From Polyangiaceae bacterium (GTDB lineage Bacteria > Myxococcota_A > Polyangia > Polyangiales > Polyangiaceae), in assembly GCA_025936045.1 (NCBI GenBank), contig JAICUB010000010.1, positions 1-64,000 on the forward strand: a stretch of 64,000 nucleotides of DNA, written 5' to 3'. This document shows, one piece after another, positions 37,601 to 44,740 of the stretch. The stretch's first letter is position 1, and each line of letters opens with the position of its first letter. A program made the position numbers and the translations under genes. The notes beneath the pieces were generated by a model. That model did not search any database and had not been told where the DNA came from. It worked only from the letters and a program-made list of their open reading frames with translations.

Positions 37601-37692
37601 TGCTCCGGCGCGACGCCTGGCCCGCCGAGCCGGATGTCGGAATGTGGGGCACTGCCGATGGTGATGGTTTGCTTGCCGAATCCGGGCACCAT
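34648..37692 (-). CDS. FHA-ABC transporter (ABCG-like, three FHA-type domains)
   Basis: A 1014-aa single-chain exporter half. Three FHA-like domains lie at about 5-90, 100-172 and 262-338. The first is degenerate (G-S-A-P-H-S-D and A-P-E-H in place of G-R and S-R-x-H); the second (F-G-R-E, S-A-R-H, S-T-S-G-T-Y-V-D) and third (I-G-R-T, S-S-R-H, G-S-A-N-G-T-Y-V) keep the phosphothreonine-binding residues. The ABC ATPase follows: Walker A G-P-S-G-A-G-K-T (401-408), signature L-S-G-G-Q-R-K-R, Walker B I-M-F-L-D-E-P-T-S-G-L. An ABC-2 membrane domain fills the last 290 residues. The order resembles the mycobacterial Rv1747 exporter, which is regulated by Ser/Thr kinases. It is the last of three FHA genes on this strand. 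Confidence 0.92.
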   Translation of the reverse strand: MVPGFGKQTITIGSAPHSDIRLGGPGVAPEHARIVNQGGGALVLVDLGAGPTFVDGVQLAAGSQTPFDLRKQFVVGQASIPNAHPAVTLMLLEVGKAPTVPGQLVFGREPAQSHIAVHHPNVSARHATVQLSPLAVIDHNSTSGTYVDRQRVAPGQPHPLTPHAFVALGPVSLPVSLIQQLAQGLGVAGVSSAPAAATGAAQQFAPIPPQAGFSPVAAAPGAHAPAPNSPVPPTPEPGVARPKHKTVIGQLQLGGGSGGGAGGQKTIGRTPDNDIKIPSPQVSSRHAILHSTGGQLFIEDRGSANGTYVRGQRIPPGQRVPVQNGEKVFIGPMPLVLPVQGLEVAVVVEDQAHWEGRPLYEIEAWDLVSQVPDRDNPSELKTLLDHVSFKALPGDFIALMGPSGAGKTTLLLTLNGYLPPTAGQVRINGEDLYAIYDALRGSIGYVPQDDIVHPELTVWEAVRYSAKFRLPPDFSEDEIARRVDTTLAQLGLENVAHLQIGKPEKKILSGGQRKRVNIAMELVTDPVIMFLDEPTSGLAADDTAALVNLLHDLAKQTGKTIITTIHQPAKDEFEKFNLALVLGVGGITMFYGSPHDGYRFFGSWLERQGKANKVDNPRDMFDMLNQRERPIFEAMRAQNPSVTRQTARGQAAREWNAEYLNPQNPIFQKMFGGRRSVGTGTTQQGVPGRGAASGQFGLLFSRYFKIKVRDVGGTAIMLLQAPIIGVLLAGVFGGQKAAIPYWCLGAMQELAQKSGTAASGTSDVLKSMAVTPDNAASMFFLVVSAVWFGTSNAAREIVSEVAVYKRERMVNLGLFNYVFSKFVLLSLFCVIQCTLLLSIVFFALGYNGGMQAFGIELFTMICTAMNAVALGLLLSTVVASSEAAMALTPIALIPQVVLGGLMVPMTTNPMLQIPMYVMPARWGFQGIIAQERMAIANNAAWVFDLKKPDVTAPDNFVFQGKFHCAEAQLSSLDFNGAWGFTDYQKIWLPPAVLAVMMLVTFLAILFFLKRRDSV

Positions 37693-37900
37693 GGTCCGCG
37701 AGCTTAGGAGACGGGCCGGCGGCTGGGAACCCTGCCGTGGACAGTCGGAAACGCGGCCTCAGGTTCGGTGGAGGGGAAACGCGTTCATTCTCGACGCGGC
37801 GCGGACTTTCCTCGGCGCTCGTCACGCTCTGCGTCGGCGGCGGGACGGGCGTCGCGACGGTGATTGAACGGGTTTGAACGCGCTCACCGCGCGGTTCGGC

Positions 37901-40087
37901 TCAGCCGACGCGGGCGCTGAACTCGACCGGACCGAAGCGCAGGATCGAGCCTTGCGGTACGGGCGACCACACGCCGGGCGCGACGCGCGCTCCGTTTACG
38001 AGCGTGCCGTTGTTGCTGTTCTCGTCACGGACCCAGAGCTGTCCGTTTTCGAGCTTGAGCGTGGCGTGTACGCCGGAGACGCGCGCTTCGTTCAAGAGGA
38101 TGCCGCACTGCGACGCGTCGCGGCCGGCGCGGAGCTCTTGCCCGGCGAGCAGCGTGAAGATACCGGCCTGCCCTTGCAGCGTCGCGCTCGAGGCACCCCC
38201 GCCGTACGGGCTCGGGGGCGCGGCTTGCGGTTGCGGCGCCGCGACGCCGAGGCCCGCAGCCTGTCCGGGCGCGCCGTACATGAACTCCGGGCTCGGGCCC
38301 TGGGGAGCCGCCCCATAACCGGGCGGTGAGGCGTAGCCGCCCGGCGCGCCGTAGGCCGGCGCGTGGGCGAGGGGAGCGGGCGTGCCGCCGCGCTTTTTCC
38401 CGCCGCTCTTGGCGATCACGATGATGAGGAGCGCGATGACGACCGCGCCGAAGGCCGCGCCCAGGATCACCATCAGGTTGAGCGGCGGCGAGGTGCCCTT
38501 GAGCGAAAGGATGGTCTCGGCGGTGACGCCGCTCGTACGGTGCGCGCGGTTGTCGTAGACGACCATGCGCACGAGCGCTTGATCGCCCGAGCCCCAGAGG
38601 ATCTTGTCCTTGTCGGGCGCCTGGACCTCGACGTACGTGTCGGCGGCTTCGACGGCCGTGCCCTTCATGCCCATTGCGATGAGCTGCTGCTGCGTCGCTT
38701 TGGCCTGGTCGATGTTCGCGCCGACGAGCGCCGTCGGAAGCGGCTGCCCCGACGGAAGGAAGTAGACCTCGGCGCGAGTCTTGTCGCCGCCCCAGCAAAA
38801 GTCGCCGTAGATGCGGAAGTTGCCGCCCGGGTACACGGGGTGGGTCTGCGCGATCTGCGCCGAATAGTCGTTATTCACGTCGAGCGGCCACGTCGTCGGA
38901 TCGATGCCGACGGGGACGTCCTTGAACGTGTTGTCGCCCACGAGCGGCGTGCTCATGTTGTTGAAGATGAGCTCGAAGGACTGCGTGACGGTCGGCGCGA
39001 CGCACGCGACCTTCCAGCGCACGATGCTCATCTTCGAGAAGCGCTGGCGCACGGTGCCGATGATCGCCTGAGCGCGAGCGCCGCCGCCCTCTTGCACGAT
39101 GGTGAAGAAGCCGCCGATCTCCGGGTTCGCGAGGTTCTGCATGAACTCGAGGGAGTTCTGGCGAAACTCGTCGATCACCTTGAGCGGGAAGTAGATGCTG
39201 ATGACGGGCACCGGCGACTTCGGAAGCGCCGTGTTGTCCTCGGGGAAACGTCCGCCCGTCAGGTACTGCTGGAGCTGCAGGGCGCCCGGGCCGGTCGTTG
39301 CCGGATCGGTGCCGCCGAAGCCGCTCGAGAGCACGACGAGCGCCTGGTGCAGCGGCACCTTCACGTTCTCGCCGACGTTGCCGAGCGAGCCGAAGCCGTC
39401 CGTCGCCGCTTGCTTGATGAGGGTGAGGAGCGAGCGGTTGCGACCGCTCGACGGGTACGTCTCGGGCGCGCCGTTGATGAACGCGACGCCCGTCTTTTGC
39501 GCCCCGCCGAGCCACTTGGAATCCTTCACGACCTGGCGGTCGTTGAAGAACATGATGTCGATGATGTCGTTCGGGCCGAGGCTCGCGACGAGCTGCTGCG
39601 CGATCTGCCGTGCGTCGTTGAAGCTACCGCCCATACGGCGGTCGGCGTCGATGAGTACGAGCCACGCGGTGCCGACGCCCGGCTGCTGTTGGCTGTCGCC
39701 CCACGCCGAATGGCTCACGTACTTCGCCGGATAGGCGGCGTTGTCGATCGTGACGGTGAAGATCGCGTTGGCCGCCGGGAAGGGGAACGGCGTGTAGAGC
39801 GCGAACGGCTTCTCGAGCGCCTGGCTCATGCAGTCGAGCTGGCTGTTGCCCGTGAGCGCCCCGCAGCTCGCCGTCGCGTCGCTCACGCGCTTCGACTGCG
39901 AAACCTCGATGACGGTCGTGAGCACGGGGTTGCCGTTCTGCTGCGCCGCCCGCGGATCGATGCGCAAAATCCGCGCTTGGGGCGCCGCACCGGCCGGCGC
40001 CGCCAAGAAGAACAGCACCGCGCCGAGCGCGGCGGTGATGACGCGGACAACGTGTCGCGCGAGCCCCGAACGACCATGTTGATTCAT
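37901..40087 (-). CDS. Exported VWA-like protein with membrane anchor and cytoplasmic FHA domain
   Basis: A 728-aa protein. The ATG at 40087 has GAGGG upstream and opens a signal peptide ending A-P-A-G-A-A. The exported part (about 30-540) holds a VWA-like fold (W-L-V-L-I-D-A-D-R-R-M-G-G), in which the metal-binding D-x-S-x-S is replaced by D-A-D-R-R, so metal binding is doubtful. A membrane segment at about 552-575 (V-I-L-G-A-A-F-G-A-V-V-I-A-L-L-I-I-V-I-A) is followed by a Gly/Pro/Ala linker and a C-terminal FHA domain: G-R-D-A-S-Q-C, S-G-V-H, N-S-N-N-G-T-L-V-N-G. The FHA would therefore face the cytoplasm. It begins 8 bp after the zinc-ribbon FHA gene. Confidence 0.85.
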   Translation of the reverse strand: MNQHGRSGLARHVVRVITAALGAVLFFLAAPAGAAPQARILRIDPRAAQQNGNPVLTTVIEVSQSKRVSDATASCGALTGNSQLDCMSQALEKPFALYTPFPFPAANAIFTVTIDNAAYPAKYVSHSAWGDSQQQPGVGTAWLVLIDADRRMGGSFNDARQIAQQLVASLGPNDIIDIMFFNDRQVVKDSKWLGGAQKTGVAFINGAPETYPSSGRNRSLLTLIKQAATDGFGSLGNVGENVKVPLHQALVVLSSGFGGTDPATTGPGALQLQQYLTGGRFPEDNTALPKSPVPVISIYFPLKVIDEFRQNSLEFMQNLANPEIGGFFTIVQEGGGARAQAIIGTVRQRFSKMSIVRWKVACVAPTVTQSFELIFNNMSTPLVGDNTFKDVPVGIDPTTWPLDVNNDYSAQIAQTHPVYPGGNFRIYGDFCWGGDKTRAEVYFLPSGQPLPTALVGANIDQAKATQQQLIAMGMKGTAVEAADTYVEVQAPDKDKILWGSGDQALVRMVVYDNRAHRTSGVTAETILSLKGTSPPLNLMVILGAAFGAVVIALLIIVIAKSGGKKRGGTPAPLAHAPAYGAPGGYASPPGYGAAPQGPSPEFMYGAPGQAAGLGVAAPQPQAAPPSPYGGGASSATLQGQAGIFTLLAGQELRAGRDASQCGILLNEARVSGVHATLKLENGQLWVRDENSNNGTLVNGARVAPGVWSPVPQGSILRFGPVEFSARVG

Positions 40088-40095
40088 GCACGCCC

Positions 40096-41175
40096 TCAAA
40101 CGATCTTGATGATCGTCACGTAGCCACCGAAGCGAACGACGTCGCCGTCCTTGAGCTCGTGCTTCTTTCCGCGCTCGAGCATCAGGTCGCCGACGAACGT
40201 GCCATTCGTGCTGCCCATGTCCTCGAGCTTCATGCGCCCCGGCCGCGCCGAGGCGAACAGCGTGGCATGGCGCGACGAGGTGGTGCCGTGCTCGATCTCG
40301 ATATGGAGACCGGGCGCGGCTCCCTTTCTGCCGACGAGGTTTTGCCCCTGGTAGATCGGATAGAAGACGCCGAGATCGTTGCCCTCGTAGCTCACGAGGA
40401 ACCCCGCGAGCGCACGCGGCGCATGCGGATCGACGAGCTCCGGATCACCCGCTGCGGCCACGGGATGTGTCGACGGACGCGTCGGCGGAGCGGCCCCGGG
40501 CGCTGGTAACGGCGCCACGGGCTGCGGCGCGGCGTACGGCGGAACCGCCAGCCGCGCCGGCTCCTCTTTCGGCGGAGTCGTCGGTGCGTAGGCGGCTTCA
40601 CCGGGCCAGGGCTGCGGCGCCGGCGCGGCGGGCGCACCGGGGTTCCCTTGATCGGGCGGACCCACGGTGGCCCCGAACGGGTTCAGCCCTTCGGGCGAAC
40701 CGACGCGCAGGTGCGCGGGAGCGGGACCGAAGCCACCGGCGGGCGCGAACCCTCCCTGTGCTGCTCCCTGGTTCCACGGTTGCGGCTGCGGCGCTTGCCC
40801 GGGCTGCGAGCCCCAGGGTGCCGGGGCCGCGGGAGGATTGGCCGGCGGCTGCCCCCAACTCTGTTGCGGCGGGGGTGCTTGCGGCGGTTGCCCCCACGCG
40901 GGCGGGGGTGGCTGCTGACCCCACGGCGCGGGGGCGGCGGCTGGCGGGGGTTGTCCCCACGCGGGTTGCTGCGGCGGCTCGGGCTGAGCCTGCCCCCATT
41001 GACCCGCGGGCGCCGGCGGCGGCGCACCCCACGGCTGGGGTGCGGGCGCGGGTTGAGGATTGGCCACGGGTGCCGGGGCGGCGGGTTGCCCAGCCTGTTG
41101 GACGGGGGCGCCGCACGACAAGCAGAACTTGTTGGTCGGCTGGTTTTGGGCGCCACAGCGAGCGCAGACGATCAT
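40096..41175 (-). CDS. Zinc-ribbon FHA protein
   Basis: A 359-aa cytoplasmic protein. I take the ATG at 41175, which has GGAG eight bases upstream and places the zinc ribbon at the very N-terminus (C-A-R-C and C-L-S-C, spaced as in zinc-ribbon_2 domains). A long disordered middle (about 25-250) consists of Pro/Gln/Ala/Trp repeats (W-G-Q-P-P-like). The C-terminal FHA domain (about 275-355) is intact: V-G-R-K, S-S-R-H-A-T-L, G-S-T-N-G-T-F-V-G. It should bind a phosphothreonine peptide. It is the first gene of the FHA unit and lies 8 bp before the VWA-FHA gene. Confidence 0.87.
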   Translation of the reverse strand: MIVCARCGAQNQPTNKFCLSCGAPVQQAGQPAAPAPVANPQPAPAPQPWGAPPPAPAGQWGQAQPEPPQQPAWGQPPPAAAPAPWGQQPPPPAWGQPPQAPPPQQSWGQPPANPPAAPAPWGSQPGQAPQPQPWNQGAAQGGFAPAGGFGPAPAHLRVGSPEGLNPFGATVGPPDQGNPGAPAAPAPQPWPGEAAYAPTTPPKEEPARLAVPPYAAPQPVAPLPAPGAAPPTRPSTHPVAAAGDPELVDPHAPRALAGFLVSYEGNDLGVFYPIYQGQNLVGRKGAAPGLHIEIEHGTTSSRHATLFASARPGRMKLEDMGSTNGTFVGDLMLERGKKHELKDGDVVRFGGYVTIIKIV

Positions 41176-41240
41176 GAAAACTCCGGGGGGCGCGAGCATA
41201 TACGCTCGGGCTCACCAGCGGAACACCCGCTCGACTCGAG

Positions 41241-41313
41241 CTCGGGATCTTGGAAGGAAAGATCCGAGGGAGGCCCGAAGGGCTCCCGGCGACCCTCGGC
41301 TCGACCCGAGGTC
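41241..41313 (-). terminator. Run of hairpins downstream of rplS
   Basis: Three inverted repeats follow one another between rplS and the FHA unit: about 41241-41251 with 41259-41268, 41268-41276 with 41280-41287 (GAA loop), and about 41291-41299 with 41305-41313, each with a single-base bulge or shift. The last one overlaps the rplS stop. Together they probably end or process the rplS transcript. Confidence 0.45.
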
Positions 41314-41671
41314 AGCGGTCCTTTTCGTCCTGAACACGGGCGGCCTTGCCCGTGAGGTCGCGCAGGTAGAAGAGGCGACCCTTGCGTACTACACCGCGGG
41401 AGACGACCTCGATGGCTTCGAGGCGCGGCGAGTGCAGCATGAAAATGCGCTCGACGCCGACGTTGAAGCTCACCTTACGCACCGTGAAGGTGGAACGGAG
41501 ACCGGCGCGGTGCCGCTTGATGACGACGCCGCGGAAAACCTGCACGCGGAGCTTATCGCCCTCGACGATCTTGTAGTTGACGGCGACCGTGTCGCCCACC
41601 CGGAAATCCGGGAGATCCTTGCGGATTCCGGCAGATTCGAGGGCGTGAATTGTGGACAGGGTCGCGCTCAT
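41312..41671 (-). CDS. rplS: 50S ribosomal protein L19
   Basis: Structural protein of the large ribosomal subunit at the subunit interface. It is 119 aa with the family's core: F-R-V-G-D-T-V-A-V-N-Y-K-I-V-E-G-D-K-x-R-V-Q-V-F-R-G-V-V-I, then the T-F-T-V-R-K-V-S-x-x-V-G-V-E-R block and the C-terminal R-K-G-R-L-F-Y-L-R-D-L-T-G-K-A-A-R. The ATG at 41671 matches the known N-terminus better than an upstream in-frame start. It stands alone here, away from rpsP-rimM-trmD, its usual partners. A consensus-like sigma-70 promoter lies just upstream. Confidence 0.97.
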   Translation of the reverse strand: MSATLSTIHALESAGIRKDLPDFRVGDTVAVNYKIVEGDKLRVQVFRGVVIKRHRAGLRSTFTVRKVSFNVGVERIFMLHSPRLEAIEVVSRGVVRKGRLFYLRDLTGKAARVQDEKDR

Positions 41672-41704
41672 GACAAGACTCGTTTCCGGCAGGAGAGGCG
41701 CGGG

Positions 41705-41732
41705 ATTATGCACTCGAACCCGATCGCGTCAA
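41705..41732 (-). promoter_or_regulatory. Sigma-70-type promoter of rplS
   Basis: Minus strand: TTGACG (41732-41727), a 16-base spacer, and CATAAT (41710-41705), close to the housekeeping consensus. The start would fall near 41698, giving a leader of about 27 bases before the ATG at 41671. It is the best promoter match I see in the window. Confidence 0.7.
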
Positions 41733-41804
41733 GCATCCCCGCTCCCTGTCCCGCTCGTGGCGGCGGTTTCTCCCTCAAATTGAGCATTTCTGCTCGGACC
41801 CCAA

Positions 41805-43457
41805 GTGGCCTTCGAATCACTCCTTAAACCGATCCGCGAAACGCGCGTCCTTCATCACGAGCAGGGGCTGCTCGTCGTCGACAAGCAGTGCGGCATGCCC
41901 GTGCACGGCGGCGACGAGGTGCTCGGGGGTGACCTCGTGGGGCGGCTCGCAGCGTGGCGGCGCGCGCGCGGCGAGGACGAGTACGTCGGCGTGCACCAGC
42001 GGCTCGACGCGGGCACTTCGGGCGTCCTTCTGTTCACGACCGCGCGCGAGCGCAACGCCGAGGTCGCGCGTGCCTCGGCCGAGCATGCCATCGAGCGGCG
42101 CTACCTCGCGGCCGTGACGCTCCGCTCGCGCCGCTTCTCCGAACGTCTCGAGCGCGGTGCCGTACGTCTCGAGCATCGACTCGCGACGTCCGACGGTCGC
42201 TCCGCGATCGTGCCGAGCGGCGGAGTCGCTGCGAGCGCGACGGTGTCGCTCGTGGAGCGCGCGGGTGAACGCGCGCTCGTCGCGCTCGTGCCGGAAACGG
42301 GACGCACGCATCAGCTCCGCGTGCAGCTCGCGCACGAAGGCGCGCCGGTCGCGGGTGACCTCGAGTACGGCGGTGACGCGGCGCCGCGCCTCGCGCTTCA
42401 TGCGCACGAGCTCGCGTTCGCGGGCGAGCGGTTTCGTGCCGCGGAGCCGCACGGCTTTCGGGCTTGGGTGCGTGGCGAGGCGCCGTCGCTCGGCGACGCG
42501 GCCGTGCTCGCCGACGCGCTCGCCGACGCGGGGATTTTGCGCGCGCCGCTCGCCGCCTTCTCGGATGCGTATCGCCTCGCGAACGAGCTCGCCGACGGCT
42601 TGCCGGGCGTCACCATCGATCGCTACGGCGACTTCGCCGTGCTGCACGTGGGGTCGCCGGAAGCGGACTCGCGCGCGGCGGAGCTCGCCGCGCGCCTCGT
42701 CGACCTCGGCGCGCGCGGCGTGTACTTGAAGCGGCGCGTGCGCGGCGACGTGCGGCACGCCGGCCCCGAGCGCACTCCGCCGCTGCCCGTCGCGGGCGAG
42801 GCCGCGCCGGAGGGCTTGGTGGTGACCGAGCACGGCATGCGGCTCCACGTTGCGCTCGGTGACGGGCTCTCGACGGGGCTCTTCGTGGATCAGCGCGACA
42901 ACCGGCGCCGCGTCCGTGAGCTCTCGCGGGGCAAGAGCGTGCTAAACCTCTTCTGCTACACGGGGAGCTTCTCGCTTGCGGCGGCGCTCGGCGGCGCGCG
43001 TCGCGTCGTGAGCGTCGACCAGGCGCGGCGACCGCTCGCCGTGGCGCGCGAGAACTTCGTGGCGAACGCGCTTTCGCTCGAGGGGCACGCGTTTCTACGA
43101 GCCGACGCGCTCGACTGGCTCGCTCGCGCCGCGAAGAAGAGCGAGCGCTTCGAGATCGTGGTGCTCGATCCGCCGAGCTTCGCGAGCTCGGCAGGCGGCG
43201 CGCCGTTCAGCGTCGAGAAGGGCTACGGCGTGCTCGCGGAGCGCGCGCTCGCCTTGCTCGCTCCGGGCGGCACGCTCCTCGCGGTCACGAACCATCGCGC
43301 AACGAGCGTCGGGCGCTTGCGCCGGACGCTCAGAGAATCTGCCGCGCGCGCGGGGGTGACCATCGCCAAGCTCAAGGACCTCGGGTCCGGGCTCGATTGC
43401 CCCGACGGGCCCGACGGTCCTGTGCCGAGCAAGAGCGTGCTACTCACGCGGTCGTGA
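41805..43457 (+). CDS. Fused RluA-type pseudouridine synthase and RlmI-type 23S rRNA methyltransferase
   Basis: A 550-aa two-enzyme fusion, GTG start. Residues 1-225 are an RluA-family pseudouridine synthase with catalytic Asp68 in H-Q-R-L-D-A-G-T-S-G, and E-T-G-R-T-H-Q-L-R-V-Q. Residues 240-550 resemble the RlmI/RlmK class of SAM-dependent RNA cytosine-5 methyltransferases: D-A-Y-R-L-A-N-E and G-V-T-I-D-R-Y-G-D, then G-L-F-V-D-Q-R-D-N-R (about 358-367), V-L-N-L-F-C-Y-T-G-S-F-S-L (SAM site, 379-391) and V-V-L-D-P-P-S-F (452-459). The N-terminal PUA domain normal for RlmI is absent; the synthase domain takes its place. The stop overlaps the GTG of rlmE. It probably modifies two positions in rRNA. 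Confidence 0.88.
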   Translation: MAFESLLKPIRETRVLHHEQGLLVVDKQCGMPVHGGDEVLGGDLVGRLAAWRRARGEDEYVGVHQRLDAGTSGVLLFTTARERNAEVARASAEHAIERRYLAAVTLRSRRFSERLERGAVRLEHRLATSDGRSAIVPSGGVAASATVSLVERAGERALVALVPETGRTHQLRVQLAHEGAPVAGDLEYGGDAAPRLALHAHELAFAGERFRAAEPHGFRAWVRGEAPSLGDAAVLADALADAGILRAPLAAFSDAYRLANELADGLPGVTIDRYGDFAVLHVGSPEADSRAAELAARLVDLGARGVYLKRRVRGDVRHAGPERTPPLPVAGEAAPEGLVVTEHGMRLHVALGDGLSTGLFVDQRDNRRRVRELSRGKSVLNLFCYTGSFSLAAALGGARRVVSVDQARRPLAVARENFVANALSLEGHAFLRADALDWLARAAKKSERFEIVVLDPPSFASSAGGAPFSVEKGYGVLAERALALLAPGGTLLAVTNHRATSVGRLRRTLRESAARAGVTIAKLKDLGSGLDCPDGPDGPVPSKSVLLTRS

Positions 43458-44047
43458 GCCGACAACCGTATGCGCGCCCCGACGCCCGCACCCGCGCGGC
43501 GAAAGCCCAGGGTTATCCCGCGCGCAGCGTGTTCAAGCTCGAAGAGATCGATCGGCGCACGAAGCTTTTGCTACGGGGCCAGCGCGTGCTCGATCTCGGC
43601 GCGGCGCCGGGCTCGTGGTCGCTCTATGCCGCGACTCGCGTCGGCGACAAGGGCATGGTGCTCGCGATCGACCGCCAGCCGATCGCGCAAGCGTTTCCGC
43701 CCCACGTCCGCGTCGTGCAAGGCGACGCGCTGACGCTCGAAACGGCGGCGCTGTCGGAGCTCGCGCCGTATGACGTCGTGCTGAGCGACATGGCGCCGAA
43801 CACGTCGGGCTCGAAGGCTGCCGACCAGGCGCGGAGCTTCGAGCTCTTCATGCGCGCGGTCGAGGTCGCGCGCGAGCTCGGGCGCGCGGGCTCCCATTTC
43901 GTCGGCAAGCTCTTCATGAGCGCGGACTTCGAAGCAGCGCGCGCGGCGCTCACGCAGAGTTACGAAAAGTGCCAGGTGATTCGTCCGGAAGGCACGCGCA
44001 GTCGGAGCTCGGAAGTCTTCTTGGTGGGCCTGCGCCGAAAGGCGTGA
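43454..44047 (+). CDS. rlmE: RlmE/FtsJ-type 23S rRNA 2'-O-methyltransferase
   Basis: Methylates the ribose of a U in the 23S rRNA A-loop in the E. coli homologue (U2552). It is 197 aa. The GTG overlaps the stop of the fusion gene. The catalytic K-D-K-E set is visible: Lys28 in R-S-V-F-K-L, Asp112 in V-L-S-D-M-A-P-N, Lys152 in V-G-K-L-F and Glu in S-S-E-V-F-L-V. The SAM site L-D-L-G-A-A-P-G-S-W-S lies at 47-57. With the gene upstream it forms a two-gene rRNA modification unit divergent from rplS. Confidence 0.94.
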   Translation: MSRQPYARPDARTRAAKAQGYPARSVFKLEEIDRRTKLLLRGQRVLDLGAAPGSWSLYAATRVGDKGMVLAIDRQPIAQAFPPHVRVVQGDALTLETAALSELAPYDVVLSDMAPNTSGSKAADQARSFELFMRAVEVARELGRAGSHFVGKLFMSADFEAARAALTQSYEKCQVIRPEGTRSRSSEVFLVGLRRKA

Positions 44048-44059
44048 GGCGGTGTGTGA

Positions 44060-44065
44060 TAGGCT
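44060..44065 (+). promoter_or_regulatory. Candidate -10 hexamer for the leaderless gene at 44072
   Basis: TAGGCT, preceded by TGA as in an extended -10 element, ends six bases before the GTG at 44072. No ribosome site is visible. Confidence 0.4.
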
Positions 44066-44071
44066 TGGTTC

Positions 44072-44677
44072 GTGCCGACGAACAAGCTCTGGCTGGAGCA
44101 CACCGAGCAAGCTGCCTGGCAGTCCGTCGACGCTCTTCGCGAGAAGGTCGTGCTGCTGGAGCAACGCCAGCAACGTCTCGTCCCGCCGGTCGACAACTGG
44201 CGCGAGCTCCTCGACGCGCTCGACGCCGCGAAGAACGAGCACGCGATCGGCGGTGACGGTTACGGAGCGATGATCCGCGGACTCATCGAGCGCATCACGA
44301 TCGCGGAGGGTCGTGTGCGTGAGCTCGAGCAAGCGGCGCCTCCCCTGACGACCGTCTCCGTGTCGCTCGAGGGTCCGACGTTTCGCTCGTCACGCCGCGC
44401 GCCGTCGTCAGCGTCCGAGGACGACGAGAACGACGAGAACGACGAGAACGGCACCGCCTCGCCCGTCGCGGGCGAGGCGCGGCTCTTCCGCGAGATTCGC
44501 GAGCGCTATCAGCGGCTGGTGCATGAACGCGGGCGCGATCCGCAGGGCTTGCTCGCCGACATCGAGGCGCGCCTCGACGAGCTGCCCGAGCTCGATCCGG
44601 GAGAGCTCGCCGACGCCGCGGCCGATTTGGCCGCCCTGGCCCTCGTGGTGGGGCGACGCGGCGGTTTCGACGAATAG
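44072..44677 (+). CDS. Acidic helical protein of unknown function
   Basis: A 201-residue soluble protein without a signal peptide. The N-terminal half forms charged helices (W-Q-S-V-D-A-L-R-E-K-V-V-L-L-E-Q-R-Q-Q-R-L; I-E-R-I-T-I-A-E-G-R-V-R-E-L-E-Q), probably coiled coil. A disordered Ser/Asp/Glu/Asn stretch in the middle includes a perfect tandem of D-E-N encoded by three copies of GACGAGAAC (44423-44449). The C-terminal 60 residues are again helical and acidic. It follows rlmE by 24 bp but may have its own promoter. No family recognised. Confidence 0.65.
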   Translation: MPTNKLWLEHTEQAAWQSVDALREKVVLLEQRQQRLVPPVDNWRELLDALDAAKNEHAIGGDGYGAMIRGLIERITIAEGRVRELEQAAPPLTTVSVSLEGPTFRSSRRAPSSASEDDENDENDENGTASPVAGEARLFREIRERYQRLVHERGRDPQGLLADIEARLDELPELDPGELADAAADLAALALVVGRRGGFDE

Positions 44678-44740
44678 CGCCAGAGTTACGGCGTCTTCCG
44701 AAACTTGGCCCGGCCCGCGGGCCTGTGGTTAGCACGGAGC

